64,000 nt of DNA, taken from Papio anubis. Taxonomy: Eukaryota; Chordata; Mammalia; Primates; Cercopithecidae. The stretch is taken from positions 129,617,525 through 129,681,524 of the forward strand of contig NC_044996.1 in NCBI RefSeq assembly GCF_008728515.1. The letters run 5' to 3'. The number at the start of each line of letters is the position of its first letter. The stretch's first letter is position 1. A program made the position numbers and the translations under genes. Below, in pieces: positions 35,736 through 48,429 of the stretch. The notes under the pieces are model-generated. The model had not been told where the DNA came from, did not search any database, and worked only from the letters and a program-made list of their open reading frames with translations.

Positions 35736-37387
35736 GGATAGGGAAAGGGGGGTAGATGAGACTTCCTGGGAGGTATGAGCCCAGTTTACATCTAACTATG
35801 CATTGCTATACTTTGGGACAAGATTCTAGAGTATTATTGTTTGCATTTTAGACTAGTGAAGTCAAAAAGGAGTGAGCAAGTTATAAAACAACAACATGCA
35901 CATGTATGGATGTGCACATCCACATCTCCCCCATACACACACACACACACCCCCCAATGTGTTTTCACCACATGGCTGACCATTCGATTCAGCCACAAAA
36001 AAAAATCCTTAAAAATGAGTAGACAGTAATCAAATAGACAACATTTTTTATGATGGTTAAAACCTACTGTTATAAGAAAAAGAACGGGTTGTATGATTAA
36101 AATAAAAATACTTTTGATTGAAGACATTCAAAATAAACTTCAGCATGGTGTACTAGCCTGGAGTTTGAAACACCTTTTTTTGAGGTTTTTATTCTTTTTT
36201 TTTTTTTGTCTCAGAGGATGAAAGGAAGAATCAGAGGATGAAAAAGTCCCTGAAAAATATAAAAAGGATAAAAAGTTTGTACATTTTAAAGCAAGTATGA
36301 CTTATAATATCAGCATGTAAAATGAAATTATTAATATTATTTTGATGAAAGCCTAAGAAACAGGGGGTTTTCCTGGTCTTTAGATAAGAGTTTGCCTAAG
36401 ATATTTCTTCATGTTATCCATAGGCAAATTTCTAATGAAACAAAGAGGGCAGCTGAAATAAATATCTCTCAATAAGTTCTCAAAAAGTGGTTTTAGAAAA
36501 ACCCACAAAATCCTGCCCCCAAAATGCCTATTATTTTTAATGCCACATATTTGTTAAATATTTTCCTTTGTTTTCTTATTGGCAGAAGTCAAAATGAGGT
36601 GGGACTGTAAAATCTGTGCTGTTCATCAGCATAAGATAGTAATATGGCTAACAGGATTTTATTTGACTGGCTACTTTTAATCCACCGATTTGTACTTTGG
36701 AAAGCTCGCATCCCTTCATGTCTGGTTGATATACATGTTTTATCAGTAAGAGGTCAAAGTTTTAATTGGCTATGTAAAACATTTCTGGACAATGCCTCTA
36801 AAAGCAGAGCATCAGGTCCCTTTTCTGGAATTTACCCTCTCATTTTCCAAAATTTCTGTGTGTGCCTGGGGGATGGGGTTGCCAGAGGGGGATCTGTTAT
36901 TTACAATGTCTATTATTTGCAGTGGCTTCTGCTGGAGGAGTGCTTTCCCATAGATATGGCTCTCTGTTTAAGAAAATAACTTGATGAAGTATTTTGAATT
37001 AAAGACAATAATATGCCCATCACACATCTCCACATCACACACACAAATGCACACACATGCTCATGCACACACACATGCACACAAGCACTGCCCCAACCTC
37101 CTGGGCTCCTGAGAGACAAAGTGAGAACGGAATTGCTTTGCATAATAAAATAAGAGAAAAATCTGAGTTTCTGGGGATACCTCTCAAAGGAAGTGATGGG
37201 GGTGGGGGGCTGGGAGAGGGGAGAACAGATCAGAGAAGAGGTGAAAAGAGCATCTAAAAAGAGAGGGGTCAAGCATCATAGCAGGAGCCCAAGAAAACCG
37301 AGAAAAGGGCTTTTCCAGGCAATTTTAGCTGGTGTAACAACAAACATATAATCCTGAGGCAATATTATTTTTGTCTCCCATTCATTC
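35736..37387. other. Intergenic, no gene seen
   Basis: Has CA-rich patches (35934-35952 and 37020-37085) and frames of 97, 111 and 119 codons, none recognisable and some driven by the CA repeats. Confidence 0.4.
37020..37085. repeat. CA-rich imperfect microsatellite
   Basis: Interspersed CACACA and CATGCACA units over about 65 bp. Confidence 0.8.
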
Positions 37388-37606
37388 AACAATTCTCAAC
37401 AGAGTCCATTTTGCCCCACAAAGGACACTTGGCAGTGTGTGGAGACAGGTTTGGTTGTTATAACTGGAGGCAAGAGCTACCAGCACCTAGTACATAGAAA
37501 CCAGGGATGCTGCTACATATCCTACAATACACAGACAGCTCCCGCAACAAAAATAAGACTCTGGTCAAAATATCAGTAGTGCTGAAGTTGAGAAACACTT
37601 TATCGA
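37388..37606 (+). repeat. MER20 (hAT-Charlie MITE)
   Basis: Forward MER20 text: 'caattctcaacagagtcc', 'acacttggcagtgtgtggagac', 'accagggatgctgctacatatcc', 'aatatcagtagtgctgaagttgagaaacac'. Opposite orientation to the copy at 8795-9013. Confidence 0.85.
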
Positions 37607-38629
37607 CCTTTAAATTTGCTTAGCAGGACTAGTTCTTCCCCTGCCTTTGTATGAAAACAACTCCATGAATTTTCAAGTTGCTCTCAGATAATATAACTAG
37701 TCTCTGTGTAGTACTAGCAATATCCAATTACTTGTAGAAGTCAATACTCCAAATTTGCTTTCAAGTTGGGCTTCTCCCTCAATTTTATGTTGCAAGCAGG
37801 ATGTCTGCAGTCATAGAAGACATATTTTTGGCTTTTTTTACTCTTTCCCCTTTTAAGGTTTTGTTGTTGTTGTTGTTGTTGTTGTTTGACCATCCTCTCC
37901 AGCTTGCTAACTATGGTCTCTGTCCTTTCCAGACACTGATTAAGGCATAGAGAGAAGTGGTTGAGAGGATCCATACAGCTCTTAATTGACTGGTACTGTT
38001 GTAAAACCTCTCGCATACATACGTGCATGATGTTGTGGAATTCTTACAGAATCCCTTATCAAAATCACTGCAAATCTCTTATCTACAGTTTCCTTGATGG
38101 GGAGAATACATTTCTGGTTCAAGTTACAACTTAGAGTCCCTTTCATATACCTTAGCAATCCAATGGCTCAATCCCTAGCTTCTGTCCTTCTTGGCAGTCC
38201 TTGAGGTAGGGCCTAAGACAAGTCTACTCCAGCTCTCTTGCAAGCACGGTCCATTTGGTACATGATAAACACCTATGTGTCCTTAACACCAGCAAACCCT
38301 AGAAGTGCAGGCTGATTCCCAGCTCAGCATTTCTCCTTCACTTTTCCACAAGACTCCAGCCAGCCACTGTTTCCGGCCCTTAGATAGTTCAGGTGGGAGC
38401 CAAGGACCAGTCTACTGTATACGCAACACCAAATTACAGGAGCTACCTCTTAAAATCTGAGTGATCTCCTTAAGGCCCTCTTTTGACTTGGGCTGAAGGT
38501 AAAAACATCCCCCTTCTCTTCCTTTTCTAGGGGGTAGGTTGTAGGTAACAGAGATGTACAGTGCACTAACAGCTCTCTTCAGAAACTGAAGCTTTTACAA
38601 TTCCTCTCCCAAATTCCATTCTCCCAGTC
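37607..38629. other. Intergenic, no gene seen
   Basis: Includes a TTG microsatellite at 37859-37886 that gives a poly-Gln-like run in a 95-codon minus frame (37741-38028). No recognised gene. Confidence 0.4.
37859..37886. repeat. (TTG)n microsatellite
   Basis: Nine TTG units; read on the minus strand as CAA. Confidence 0.95.
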
Positions 38630-39205
38630 CTTTTAGATGCTTTAATCTTCCATTCTTGTTGCCACCTGCCACATAGTCTATTCTCAATGCCACAGTTGTA
38701 AGTCAGATTAGGTCACTTCTTTGCTCTAAATCTCCAATGGTTATCTTATCACTCAAAGTGAAATCTAAATTTTTATGTAATCCACCCTTGCATTCTCATT
38801 TCCACCACATAGGTAGCACTACTACTATGGGTAGTAATGTTCAAACCATTCTTTCCATTCTACTCACAGTGGCCTCCTTGCTCCTCCTCAAATATGCCAG
38901 GCACACTGCCACCTCAGGGGCTTTGCACTGGCTGTTCCCTTGGAATGCTCTTCCCCCGATAGTAACCTGATCAACTCCATCATCTCATTCAAATCTCTCT
39001 TCAGATGTTATCATCTCAATGAAGCCTCTACTGACTACCCTAGTTACTGGTGTAACTCATCCCAGTGTCTCATCATATCCAATGCACCTCACCTTCCAAC
39101 AGTCCATCTAATTTACTTTTGCAGTATGATCATTATTATGTATCTCTATAGGAATGTAAGCTCCATAGGTCACTCCCTATCATTTTTACCTCCTTTCTTA
39201 TTGTG
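38630..39205 (+). repeat. L2 LINE fragment (RT C-terminus and 3'UTR)
   Basis: Forward L2 text in order: 'cacatagtctattctcaatgcc', 'gtaagtcagattaggtcac', 'ctccaatggttatcttatcactcaaagtg', 'caggggctttgcactggctgttccc', 'aatgctcttccccc', 'ggaatgtaagctccatagg'. Diverged but long. Confidence 0.85.
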
Positions 39206-39249
39206 ACCATCTGAACTACTTCTGTCTTAATTCTTAGAGCTAGCTAGTT

Positions 39250-39280
<31 letters not shown>

Positions 39281-39316
39281 GAGAGAGAGAGAGAGAATAG
39301 GTAGATAGACAGAGAG
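39250..39316. repeat. (GA)n simple repeat
   Basis: About 45 bp of GA units with GGA interruptions, followed by GATA-like units. Confidence 0.92.
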
Positions 39317-39499
39317 ATAAACTTTCCAACACGCTGCCCTCCAGGACTCTCGAACTTGTCTTTTACAAGATAGTTCTCCAGCTTACTTTAGTCCCTCATG
39401 CCCCTGGTTACACCTCGTTACACCATGGGCTTTATCATCAATTACTACCAACCTGTCATATTCTCAACCTCTTGAATCCCCCTCTCTAATCACCACCTC

Positions 39500-40440
39500 C
39501 TATCTCTCTATCTCAAATGTTCTAATACCAGTACAGTCGCAGTATTATTGGAACTTCATTGCCACCAACAGCTCAAATTCATTGATCTTTCCATCATTTC
39601 TACCCATTTATAACCCCTCGTTTCTCTTTTTCCAGGTTAAAGTTACATGAACCATTCCTGTAGTCACTCCTTTGCATACTTCCTCAGTTCCCTGTTGCTC
39701 AGCACATTCAGTACACTCATCATTGCAAAACACAGTCCCAGTTAAATTCACCTCTCTGCCTACTCCATGCCTGAAGAAAATTACAGACCATATTGACTAG
39801 TTTTTCTCATACTGGTCAATCCAGAACCAAAACTTCAAGTGTGCCTTAGTTCTGCCAGCAATCATACTCTGCTTGCCTGCCCCATTCACCCTCTCACTCT
39901 CCTTGATGAATATTACATACTCCCTCTTCTCTCTGCAAACCTTCAAAACATTTTCCCTGTCTTCAGTTCTGCTAACCTTGCTTTCAGCTTCATCAGGAAT
40001 GTGGAAGGAATCAGAAAAGAACTTCCCCAGACTCTCACTGCTATATTTGCATACTCTGATGACCTGCCTGTTACCATTGATGAACCCTCCACTGTCCCGT
40101 GTAAAGGCAGCCCCTCAAGATAGGCACTGGATTTCATGCCCTTTTGCTTACTCCAGGACCTAGTTTCAGCAATTCATCTCCCTCCCTATGGGATCAGCCC
40201 CTGCAGCACACAAACACACTGTTATCTCTCTAAGAGACCCCTCTTCCTTGTCCACCTACTTCCCCACCTACTGCCTCATTTTTATGCTCCCTTTTTAGCA
40301 GACTCTTCAGATGAGTTGTCTATACTGACTTCTATTCTCTCTGAAGTCCATTCTTATCAGGCTTTCATCCACACCACCGCACAGAAACGAAACTTATCAA
40401 GATCACCAATGACTCCACAATGCGAATTTATCTGGTGATA
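39500..40440 (+). repeat. L2 LINE fragment (upstream of the RT)
   Basis: Forward L2 text from before the RT: 'cagatgagttgtctatactgacttc', 'tcaggctttcatccacaccacc', 'aacttatcaagatcaccaatgactcc'. It lies downstream of a piece that is more 3' in the element, so the two L2 pieces are either separate insertions or rearranged. Frames of 94-100 codons here are decayed L2, not host genes. Confidence 0.75.
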
Positions 40441-41674
40441 ATTAAGATTATCTGTGTATTTTATCAAACTTTTATGCCATTGATTAAAAGATGCCCATTA
40501 TTTTGTGTATGACATAGAAAGTGAAAAATACCTCAAATGTGGGGAGTTAATTAGGAGACCACTGTGTAAAACTTAGGGTAGAAAATGGCTACACCTTCAG
40601 TGCAAGGATAAAGAAGAAATAAAGCTACCATGTAGAAACGAAAAGAACAGAAAAAAAAAAAACCAAAAACTGCATGCCTCAATCTTTCCTCTAATTAGAG
40701 GAAGGGAAAAAAATCTCCCCTGAGATTTGAACCACAAACTGGTATTCAAGCAAGTAAATTCACAGACTGAATTCATCATGATTTTAAAAAGTAAAAACAT
40801 GAGAATTTAATTTAAAGAGTTGTCAGGTTAGTAGTGCTCCAGATGATGAGCAGAAACAAAGACAGTTCCTCAGCTGAAAAATTTGAATTCAATCTAGACT
40901 AACAACAATATATAACACACCCCAATTTCAAAGATGTTAAATGTTTGGGTTAAAAAAAAAGTACCAGACATTAGGTTTTGTAGTCCAGGGATGCTGGACT
41001 TCAAAGCCTTGAGAAATTGTCTCTGCAGGAGAGAGCTAAGCAAGGTAAAGTCACTCAGCACAAAACAAACTCCCCAGTGCACTTGTATTTTCTTTGAGGA
41101 TGTCACAATCTTACTTCAAGCAATGGGAAGACTGTTTTGGGTATGCTGTTCAGGAAGGAAGGCAAGTCATAAACATTCTGGCAAATTTCCATCAAATGTG
41201 GCTAATCTTTGAACCTTTGGATGAATGTGATTTTTTCAGGGTATGTTCTTGGTGGGGGCGGAGAAATTGAAAGAAACTAAGTGAAGCCGAATGGGAAAGG
41301 AGACAGAGATGAGCATGAATCTGTTCTCAGATAAAGCCTGTGCTTGGCCTGATCCACGGAAGACTCCGGAACATTAACGGCATCACAGATTTGTCCCACC
41401 TTGAGGAAAGGGGACTGACATTTTATACCCCACGTTGCCTGTCCTTGGCTGCCCTTGGGAAGGGCAAAGACATAATCTCCCAAGCTCTGAGCTTCCTGCT
41501 AGGGCTGGCAATTCTCTGGAGAAAGGGGCAGCTATGGACATCAGGCAACACTCATAGCAGTTGGGTGATGGGCACTCTGGCTAGGTAAGGAGGATCCGGG
41601 TAGGGCACCAGCAGTTCTGCTACAATCATTATTTGTTTGATCTTCATTAGAAAAGGAATATTTCTTAATGAAAG
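40441..41674. other. Intergenic, no gene seen
   Basis: Frames of 92 codons (40934-41212) and 82 codons (41340-41588) lack recognisable domains. No confident repeat. Confidence 0.4.
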
Positions 41675-41832
41675 GAAGAGTGGTATAGGAGAATGAACAT
41701 TGGGTTTGCTGTCAGATCATCCTGTGCCACAACTGAGTAACTGTGGGGACTTCTTGAACCAAAGCTTTCTCAGTAGTAAAATGGGAATAATGACTCATAA
41801 GGATTACTATAGTCGGTTAATATGGCTAAAGG
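41675..41832 (+). repeat. MIR SINE fragment
   Basis: 'acttcttgaaccaaagctttctcagtagtaaaatgggaataatgactcataaggatt' matches the MIR 3' half. Confidence 0.65.
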
Positions 41833-42319
41833 ACCATCACTCTATATGTTCTCTTTTCCCATAGCACCCAATGCATGACTGTATCATTGTTCTTCAGAAA
41901 TTAACTTTTATGAAAAGGATAGCCTAGTCTCTGAAAGAATTTCATGGAGAGACTGTGTTCCAGCTTTGCTTGGGAGAATTTCTAGAATGTTTCTCAGATC
42001 CCTTACAAAACTACAATTTAATTAAATTATGACCCTGGACACATCATTTATATTCTGGAACATGGTTGTCTCGTGTGTAAAGCCCATTCCTCAATAAACA
42101 GTTATTTAAGTGCCCAGCAATGGGACAACTGGACTAGATGGTATTTTTTATTTCTCCCTGTACTAACATTCTAAAGAGATGAGCTTCAGTTGAAATTGAA
42201 AGTCTACTAATTTCCAGCTCATCTCAGGATAAAACCTGATTATATCTCAGTTTTTGTATTCTTTGTTTTTTTGTTCTCATCATTATTGTTGTATTAGGGT
42301 TTGCCTCTTTTGGCAAGGC
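41833..42319. other. Intergenic, no gene seen
   Basis: Possible weak MIR-like text around 42020-42150; nothing definite. Confidence 0.35.
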
Positions 42320-42515
42320 TGCGTTGCAGAGTGATTAAAAGCTCAGACTAGAGAACTGGAGCATTAACCTTGGGTTTATGCCTTGGATTTAAACCTCAGC
42401 TCTGCCACTAACTAGCTCAACCTCCCTGAGCCTCAGCTTTTTATCTATAAAATGGGGATAAGAATAATCTTACTTCATAATTACTGGAAGATTAAATGAG
42501 TAAAGCATATTTTTA
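42320..42515 (+). repeat. MIR SINE
   Basis: 'tggatttaaacctcagctctgccactaactagc', 'cctccctgagcctcagctttttatctataaaatggggataagaat' and 'ggaagattaaatgag' follow the MIR order. Confidence 0.85.
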
Positions 42516-44399
42516 AAGAAGAAAAGTTGGTGTTTTAGTATCCTGTTCTATGGATTTCTGATTTAACACTGATCATAAGCAGCTCGGACCAGAGAACATA
42601 TTGTCTATATTTCCGTGAAACTCCCCCAACCTCCACAACTTCGTCCTGCACACAATTGGCAGAAATTTAATATTTAGTGATTTGAGTTCAGTATAGCCAA
42701 CCATCTTCAGCTAACACAATTCCAAGAAAGAAAAGAAGTAATAAACATACATGGTTCCCTAGCCTCTTCGCTTTCACCTTTTTTGTGGAACGAAGTGAAA
42801 AAAAAATCTATAAGTTTTATAATTATTATTAGAAGTAAATACTAAAAAAAAAATCATATCACTGAAGAAAAAAATAATTCAATTGGGATTATAATGTTCA
42901 CAGCCAAAGATGCAATTATTCTTGAAACCTTAAAAATCACTGACTTTGGATGCTTTTTATTAATATTGAAGTTTAGAAAATGAAAGTATGTATGAAATGG
43001 TCCATGGATAGGAGCTCCACGGTAACCACTTATTTTGCAAGATCAAATTGTCAAGGATGACTTTGAGTCATCATTGAACGGACAACCAAAGAGCAATAGT
43101 AAGTTTGCATTTTTTTTTTCAGTTAGAGAGAGCTACTTGTAGTAAATTCCACTGGGAGGAAAGAGCTCATTACTGAAGCAAATACATTTTCCTCTAAATT
43201 CACATCTGCCCCTTTGCTCACTGCTATTTTCCATTTTCGCATAATGTGAGTGATAAAGTCTGGTAGCAACAAGACCACCCATTTAGCACCATTTTCTTGG
43301 AAACACATTATGTAGTAAATAATATATTTGTTCTATTTTGAATTATACTTCTCTCTGTTCGGCAACTGAAAAGAACATGCTACGTGTTTGATTTGATCTA
43401 TCTTCACCTAAACGGGATACTGAAAACCAGACAAAAAGGGAAACTCTTCACTCCAGTACTGTGAGATTTGGGAAATCTATCCAAAATGCAGACCAATTGC
43501 CTCTTGAGCTGATAGTATCATAAGAAAACACTTCTTGAGGTATGGAGCTAAAAGGCAGCAAAGTGACCTCTGGACTCTGTGGGCTCCAAGAACAAACTGA
43601 GGAAGAGACCCATGTTTTGGTTCTCAGGAAGATAACCAAGAGCCATGGCCATAACAGGGCCATGAATTTTATAAGCCCTTTTCTCCCGACCGCACTATTA
43701 CCTCCTAATCCTTGCAAAAACATTTTTACTCTTCCTGATCAATGGAGGCCGCCATGGGTCTCCTTTCTCCCTCTTGCTCTTCTCATCCTTCTTCCGATGC
43801 TCTTTGATGAAAGACCTATTTCCTTGTTTCCATGAAGTTGCTCCAAGCTTCTTCTTCCCATCGAATATCCAGCTACCCAATGTTTCTAGATACATTTTTA
43901 TATTCACCTGTTATTATTCACTAACCCTACAGTAACCACCCACCCTACAGTTTTAACACCATGACCTATGACATAGCTAACCACCTATCAGAGAAATTAT
44001 ACCCCAAAATCTTTAATTAAAAATGTTAAACAAAATACAAAATTCTCAAAATGAGCAATAATTGTTTTTTTCCATTCCCATAATGTCCCCAAAATATCTC
44101 CTCTGAATTACGCTTGAAGTTATTGCACTTACAGATATAGTCAGGCTTATAAGCACCTTCTTTTAATATGCAACAACCACAGCAAGTAGTTTAGCAGACA
44201 AGGTGTCATTTTCCTCCTCGTTGTGTATTAGTTTAGTCCAGATTGCTTTTCAACAAAAAAGTAGTTAATATTAGTCACACAGAAGAAATTGCATTTTTGA
44301 TGGGAGTTGGATTGAGAATGAGGAGAAGGAGGAGAGATAAATAAATGACCCAAGTCTTTGAAGTCAGGGCTGGATGAGGATGCGCAGGTAAAGAGATGA
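42516..44399. other. Intergenic, no gene seen
   Basis: Frames of 91-97 codons on both strands near 43450-43835 overlap each other and have no recognisable product. Confidence 0.4.
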
Positions 44400-44635
44400 G
44401 AATAGCATTTATTGATCACATCACATACTGTAGAAAAGTCAGGCACTGGTTTGGTGTTTTCAAAGCAACACTGTAATAACAGCAAGGTAACTGAGAGGAG
44501 CATCCTCATATCATGAATGAGGAAACCAAGGTTCAGAGAGGTTAATTCACTGGCACAAGGTCATAGAACTGTATATAAATTCAAACTAGGATTCAAACAA
44601 AGGACTTTCTAACCCATAGCACACATCATTTCCTG
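44400..44635 (-). repeat. MIR SINE
   Basis: Reversed MIR: 'atagcatttattgatcaca', 'catgaatgaggaaaccaaggttcagagaggttaattcactggcacaaggtcatagaac', 'aaactaggattcaaac'. Confidence 0.82.
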
Positions 44636-45249
44636 AATGCTAGGCTGCATATCAGACCAAAGTGATCAAAGTAGCACCAAGGACACTGAACACTTGAAAG
44701 ATAAGGAAAGGGATACCAGAATATAGAGACTGGATACAGAAGGGAAATAAAAGGGTTCCAGAAACAAATGGTGTCCACTACTTTGCCATTTTCCAAGATG
44801 TGTCTTAAAGCAAGCATAAGAAACATGTCAATGTCAGAGTTCTTCAACTGACATCTATGAATATACTATCAGAAATCAATGAAATCTTTGAAACTTCTCA
44901 TTGCTGATTTTCATTTCAATGGTAATACATTAAAAGTATTGTCTTAGATAGATTTTATTCTCATTTAGTATAAATTATTATTCAAAGACTTGTGCATTTT
45001 CTATTTATACAAAAGAACTGAAATAAACAAATCTTGTAAGCTACTAATAGTAGCTTTTAAAATGTCTCTGCCTTTTCTCTTTGAAGATTAATATAGTAGC
45101 AGCTATCATGATTTCCCTAAAAATATTAACTGTATTCTACAGACCCTCTTGGTTTTGTTGAAAAAATATGTATATATTAACTATAAGAAACAAATATTGC
45201 CTCCACACCCCATATAGAGGTTGATGTGGTTCTTCTCCAGCTAATTGGA
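44636..45249. other. Intergenic, no gene seen
   Basis: AT-rich, no element recognised. Confidence 0.4.
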
Positions 45250-45487
45250 TACTGCTTTTGCTTTATTTCATTGCGGTAAAATGGATATAACGTAAAATTT
45301 ACCATTGTAACTATTTTTAAAGTATACACTTTAGTGGCATTAAGTACATTCACACTGTTGTGCAACCATCACCACCATCTCCAGAACTTTTTTCATCTTC
45401 CCACACCAAAACCCTGTATCAATTAAACATTAACTCTCCATTTCCCTCTCTCCCCAGCCACTGAAAACCACCATTCTATTTTTTGTC
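45250..45487 (-). mobile_element. L1M 3'UTR fragment
   Basis: 'ttgcggtaaaatggatataacgtaaaatttacc', 'agtggcattaagtacattcacactgttgtgcaaccatcaccaccatctcc' and 'ccccagccactgaaaaccacc' are characteristic reversed 3'-UTR text of old L1M elements. Confidence 0.8.
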
Positions 45488-45837
45488 TCCATTCAGGTAA
45501 CATTTAACAAGTGCTTTAACAAGTTATAAAAACAAAACATCTTTTGAAGGGATAAATACACACGCAGTATGGTTTCCTCCAGAACTTGAAAATAAGGGAG
45601 ATTTTAAAAATGCCTTCTGAGAAATAAAGTTAACATTAACACATAATAAATCTTCAGTCGTCATGTGGAAGAGTGACAATGACCTCCAGGTTATGGTCAT
45701 TCATCTCCCCTCTTTCCACCCTGGTTCTCTGTTCCAGCCACACTGGCCTTCTTTCTGTCCTAAGTCAAACCTTGATCTTTTACATCTGTTACTAAAGGTA
45801 TAATACTATCTGAATAGGAAGACATACATATTCTTTA

Positions 45838-46607
45838 TATATATATATATACACACTTTAAGTTCTGGGTTACATGTGCAGAACATGCAGGTTTGTTACA
45901 TAGGTACACACGTGCCATGGTGGTTTGCTGCACCCATCAACTCGTCACCTGCATTAGATATTTCTCCTAATGTTATCCCTCCCCTAGGCCCCCATCCCCC
46001 ACAGGTTCCAGTGTGTGATGTTCCCCTCCCTGTGCCCATGTGTTCTCATTGTTCAACTCCCAGTTATGAGTAAGAACATGTGGTGTTTGGTTTCCTGATC
46101 TCGTGATAGTTTGCTGAGAATGATGGTTTCCAGCTTCATCCATGTCCCTACAAAGGACATGAACTCATCCTTTCCTATGGCTGCATAGTGTTCCATGATG
46201 TATATGTGCCACATTTTCTTAATCCAGTCTATCATTGATGGACATTTGGGTTGGTTCCAAGTCTTTGCTATTGTGAATAGTGCCACAATAAACATACATG
46301 TGCATGTGTCTTTATCATAGAATGATTTATAATCCTTTGGGTATATGCCCAGTAATGGGATTGCTGGGTCAAGTGGTATTTCTAGTTCTAGATCCTTGAG
46401 GAATCGCAACACTATCTTTCACAATGGTTGAACTAATTTATACTCCCACCAACAGTGTAAAAGGGTTCCTATTTTTCCACAACCTCTCCAGCATCTGCTA
46501 TTTCCTGACTTTTTAATGATCTCCATTCTAACTGGCATGAGATGGTATCCCATTGTGGTTTTGATTTGCATTTCTCTAATGATCAGTAATGATAAGCATT
46601 TTTTCAT
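45838..46607 (-). mobile_element. Young L1PA 3' end, 770 bp, with perfect 19-bp duplication
   Basis: Reversed L1 3' end with 3'UTR ('ggtttgttacataggtacac', 'ccccaggttcc'-like run) and the ORF2 C-terminus in a 119-codon open stretch (46053-46412, minus) with a further piece at 46419-46646. The duplication AAGACATACATATTCTTTA is identical at 45819-45837 and 46608-46626. The tail is a TA run rather than pure A. Low divergence suggests insertion after the ape/monkey split or shortly before. Confidence 0.95.
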
Positions 46608-46654
46608 AAGACATACATATTCTTTAATGGAAATACTTGGTATCACAAAAATTC

Positions 46655-47100
46655 ATTCACTTAAAATCAATACATAATTTAGTGCAATATTAATTATAAT
46701 CCCAATGGGAATTTTAAGTACATAATATATATTAAAGTACATATAAGTCTAAACACCCAGGAAAATTATTATAGAGAAGGTTATAGAATATATGGGAGTG
46801 CTTATCTTAGCTATTAACATACTATCAAACCAGGGTAGTTAAAATAATATAGTATTGGCATAGAGATGTGCAAATAAAGTGGTGGAGTGTAATAGAGATC
46901 ACAGAAATGTACTTCAGTAAATATATTAAAATATAAGATGAGATAAAGTATTTTAATTCAGTAGGAAAAGAGATAAATGGTATTATCACATCTGTCTATA
47001 CATTTTGAAGAAAATAAAATTGAATCCCTGGCTTGCACCACATTTAGAAGTAAATTCCAGACAAAAAAAAAAAAAAGATTTAAATTTTAAAAACAAACAA
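46655..47100 (+). mobile_element. L1M ORF2 fragment, highly diverged
   Basis: 'tataatcccaatgggaatttt', 'agtattggcatagagatg' and 'aaaataaaattgaatccctggcttgcaccacatttagaagtaaattccagac' follow the ORF2 order of old L1M elements. It is next to the young L1 but opposite in strand. The 77-codon minus frame is chance. Confidence 0.65.
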
Positions 47101-48429
47101 TAAAATCCACAGGAGAAAGTCTTCCTGATAGGAATTAATGCTATCAATCCTGTTGGCGAACTCAAAAACATTTTGCCAAACCTCACCATTGGTATAGCCA
47201 TGGTCATGGGAAGATCCACAGTTCATGTTCATAAAATGCCAGTCGTCCGAATTAAATGGTTTGGTGAGCTATTTGCAGATGGTGCTCTCAGTTTAAAGCA
47301 GTCCTTCATTGCTTTTGTGTTTTAATAACTATTTCTCTGGAAGGCCTCTGCTTAGGGACATTTTAGTTACCCAGAGAGGAGATGTCTTGGAAATTTTCAT
47401 GTAGGACAGGGCCCACCAATTCCTTATACTATTACAATATTATTACAAAACATCTGATGTCCTATTTCATACTTTCCCAAGATGTAAAGCAAAATTGTTA
47501 TACTGGAGAACCTCATCTGTGCCCTTCCTCCAGAAGGGGGAAACTTGTCAACATTGACCCAGAGGGGTAGAATAGTTCCCATTCTTCACCTGCCCTTTGT
47601 TTAAACCAATAGGGTGTTAGTACACGTGGCATAAGCAAAGGCTTCAGAGTTGCTTGCATGGTTTACCATGAGCAGAAGTCTCCTCTATAACTGTTAACCC
47701 GTTAACTTGGGTCAGAAAATGAACCACAAGGAAAAATTCACCACAACCAACTCTCAGAATAAAAGTATAAAGTACAGCTTCTTCAGCTAACATGAACACA
47801 AAAAATGTCAGTACACCACTAAGATTTTGTGATGGTTTGTTACAAAGCTATACCTGTCTATAAAATACAGCTACGATGTTTAAATTAACATGCATAGACT
47901 CAAGGGATGGAAACAGTGAATAACACTGAGAGGTTCTTATCAGGGGGCTAGAAAAGCCCATATGAAATCTTTCCTTTTTTTCAGACTCAAAATTGAAAGA
48001 GACATGTAGCTATTTATCTATTCAACCATAATGTACCCCATGCCTATCACAAAACTACTGCTCACAGTGCTAACCAAGATAAACCTTTCCCAAATCTTTG
48101 AGACTTTAGCCCAGTAGAGAACTCAGAGTAAGCAGAGCACTTTGATCCCATGTGAGGAGTGCTAGTCTATAAGAAACATACGGTGCTACATGAGGATATT
48201 ATATGAGAAGTTCACAGTGCCACACCTAATGAAAACTTAGGGAGCCTCGTAAGTTTAATGAGGGGAAATCTAGGCTGCGATCTAAAAACAAAGAGCAGTT
48301 AAGAGGTTAAGGAAGGTATAGAAAAGCATATGTCATGACAAGGTGTCAGCTTTGCAAGACCCAGAAATAAGTGACCATACAGCACATTGGAAGATTTGAA
48401 ATATTGTTATATCAGAAGAAAATAAATGG
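47101..48429. other. Intergenic, no gene seen
   Basis: No confident repeat or gene; only a 62-codon frame. Confidence 0.4.

Noticed and set aside
39839..40438. Overlapping 94-100-codon frames suggesting a gene
   Set aside because: Sequence is decayed L2; the frames are short and lack RT motifs.
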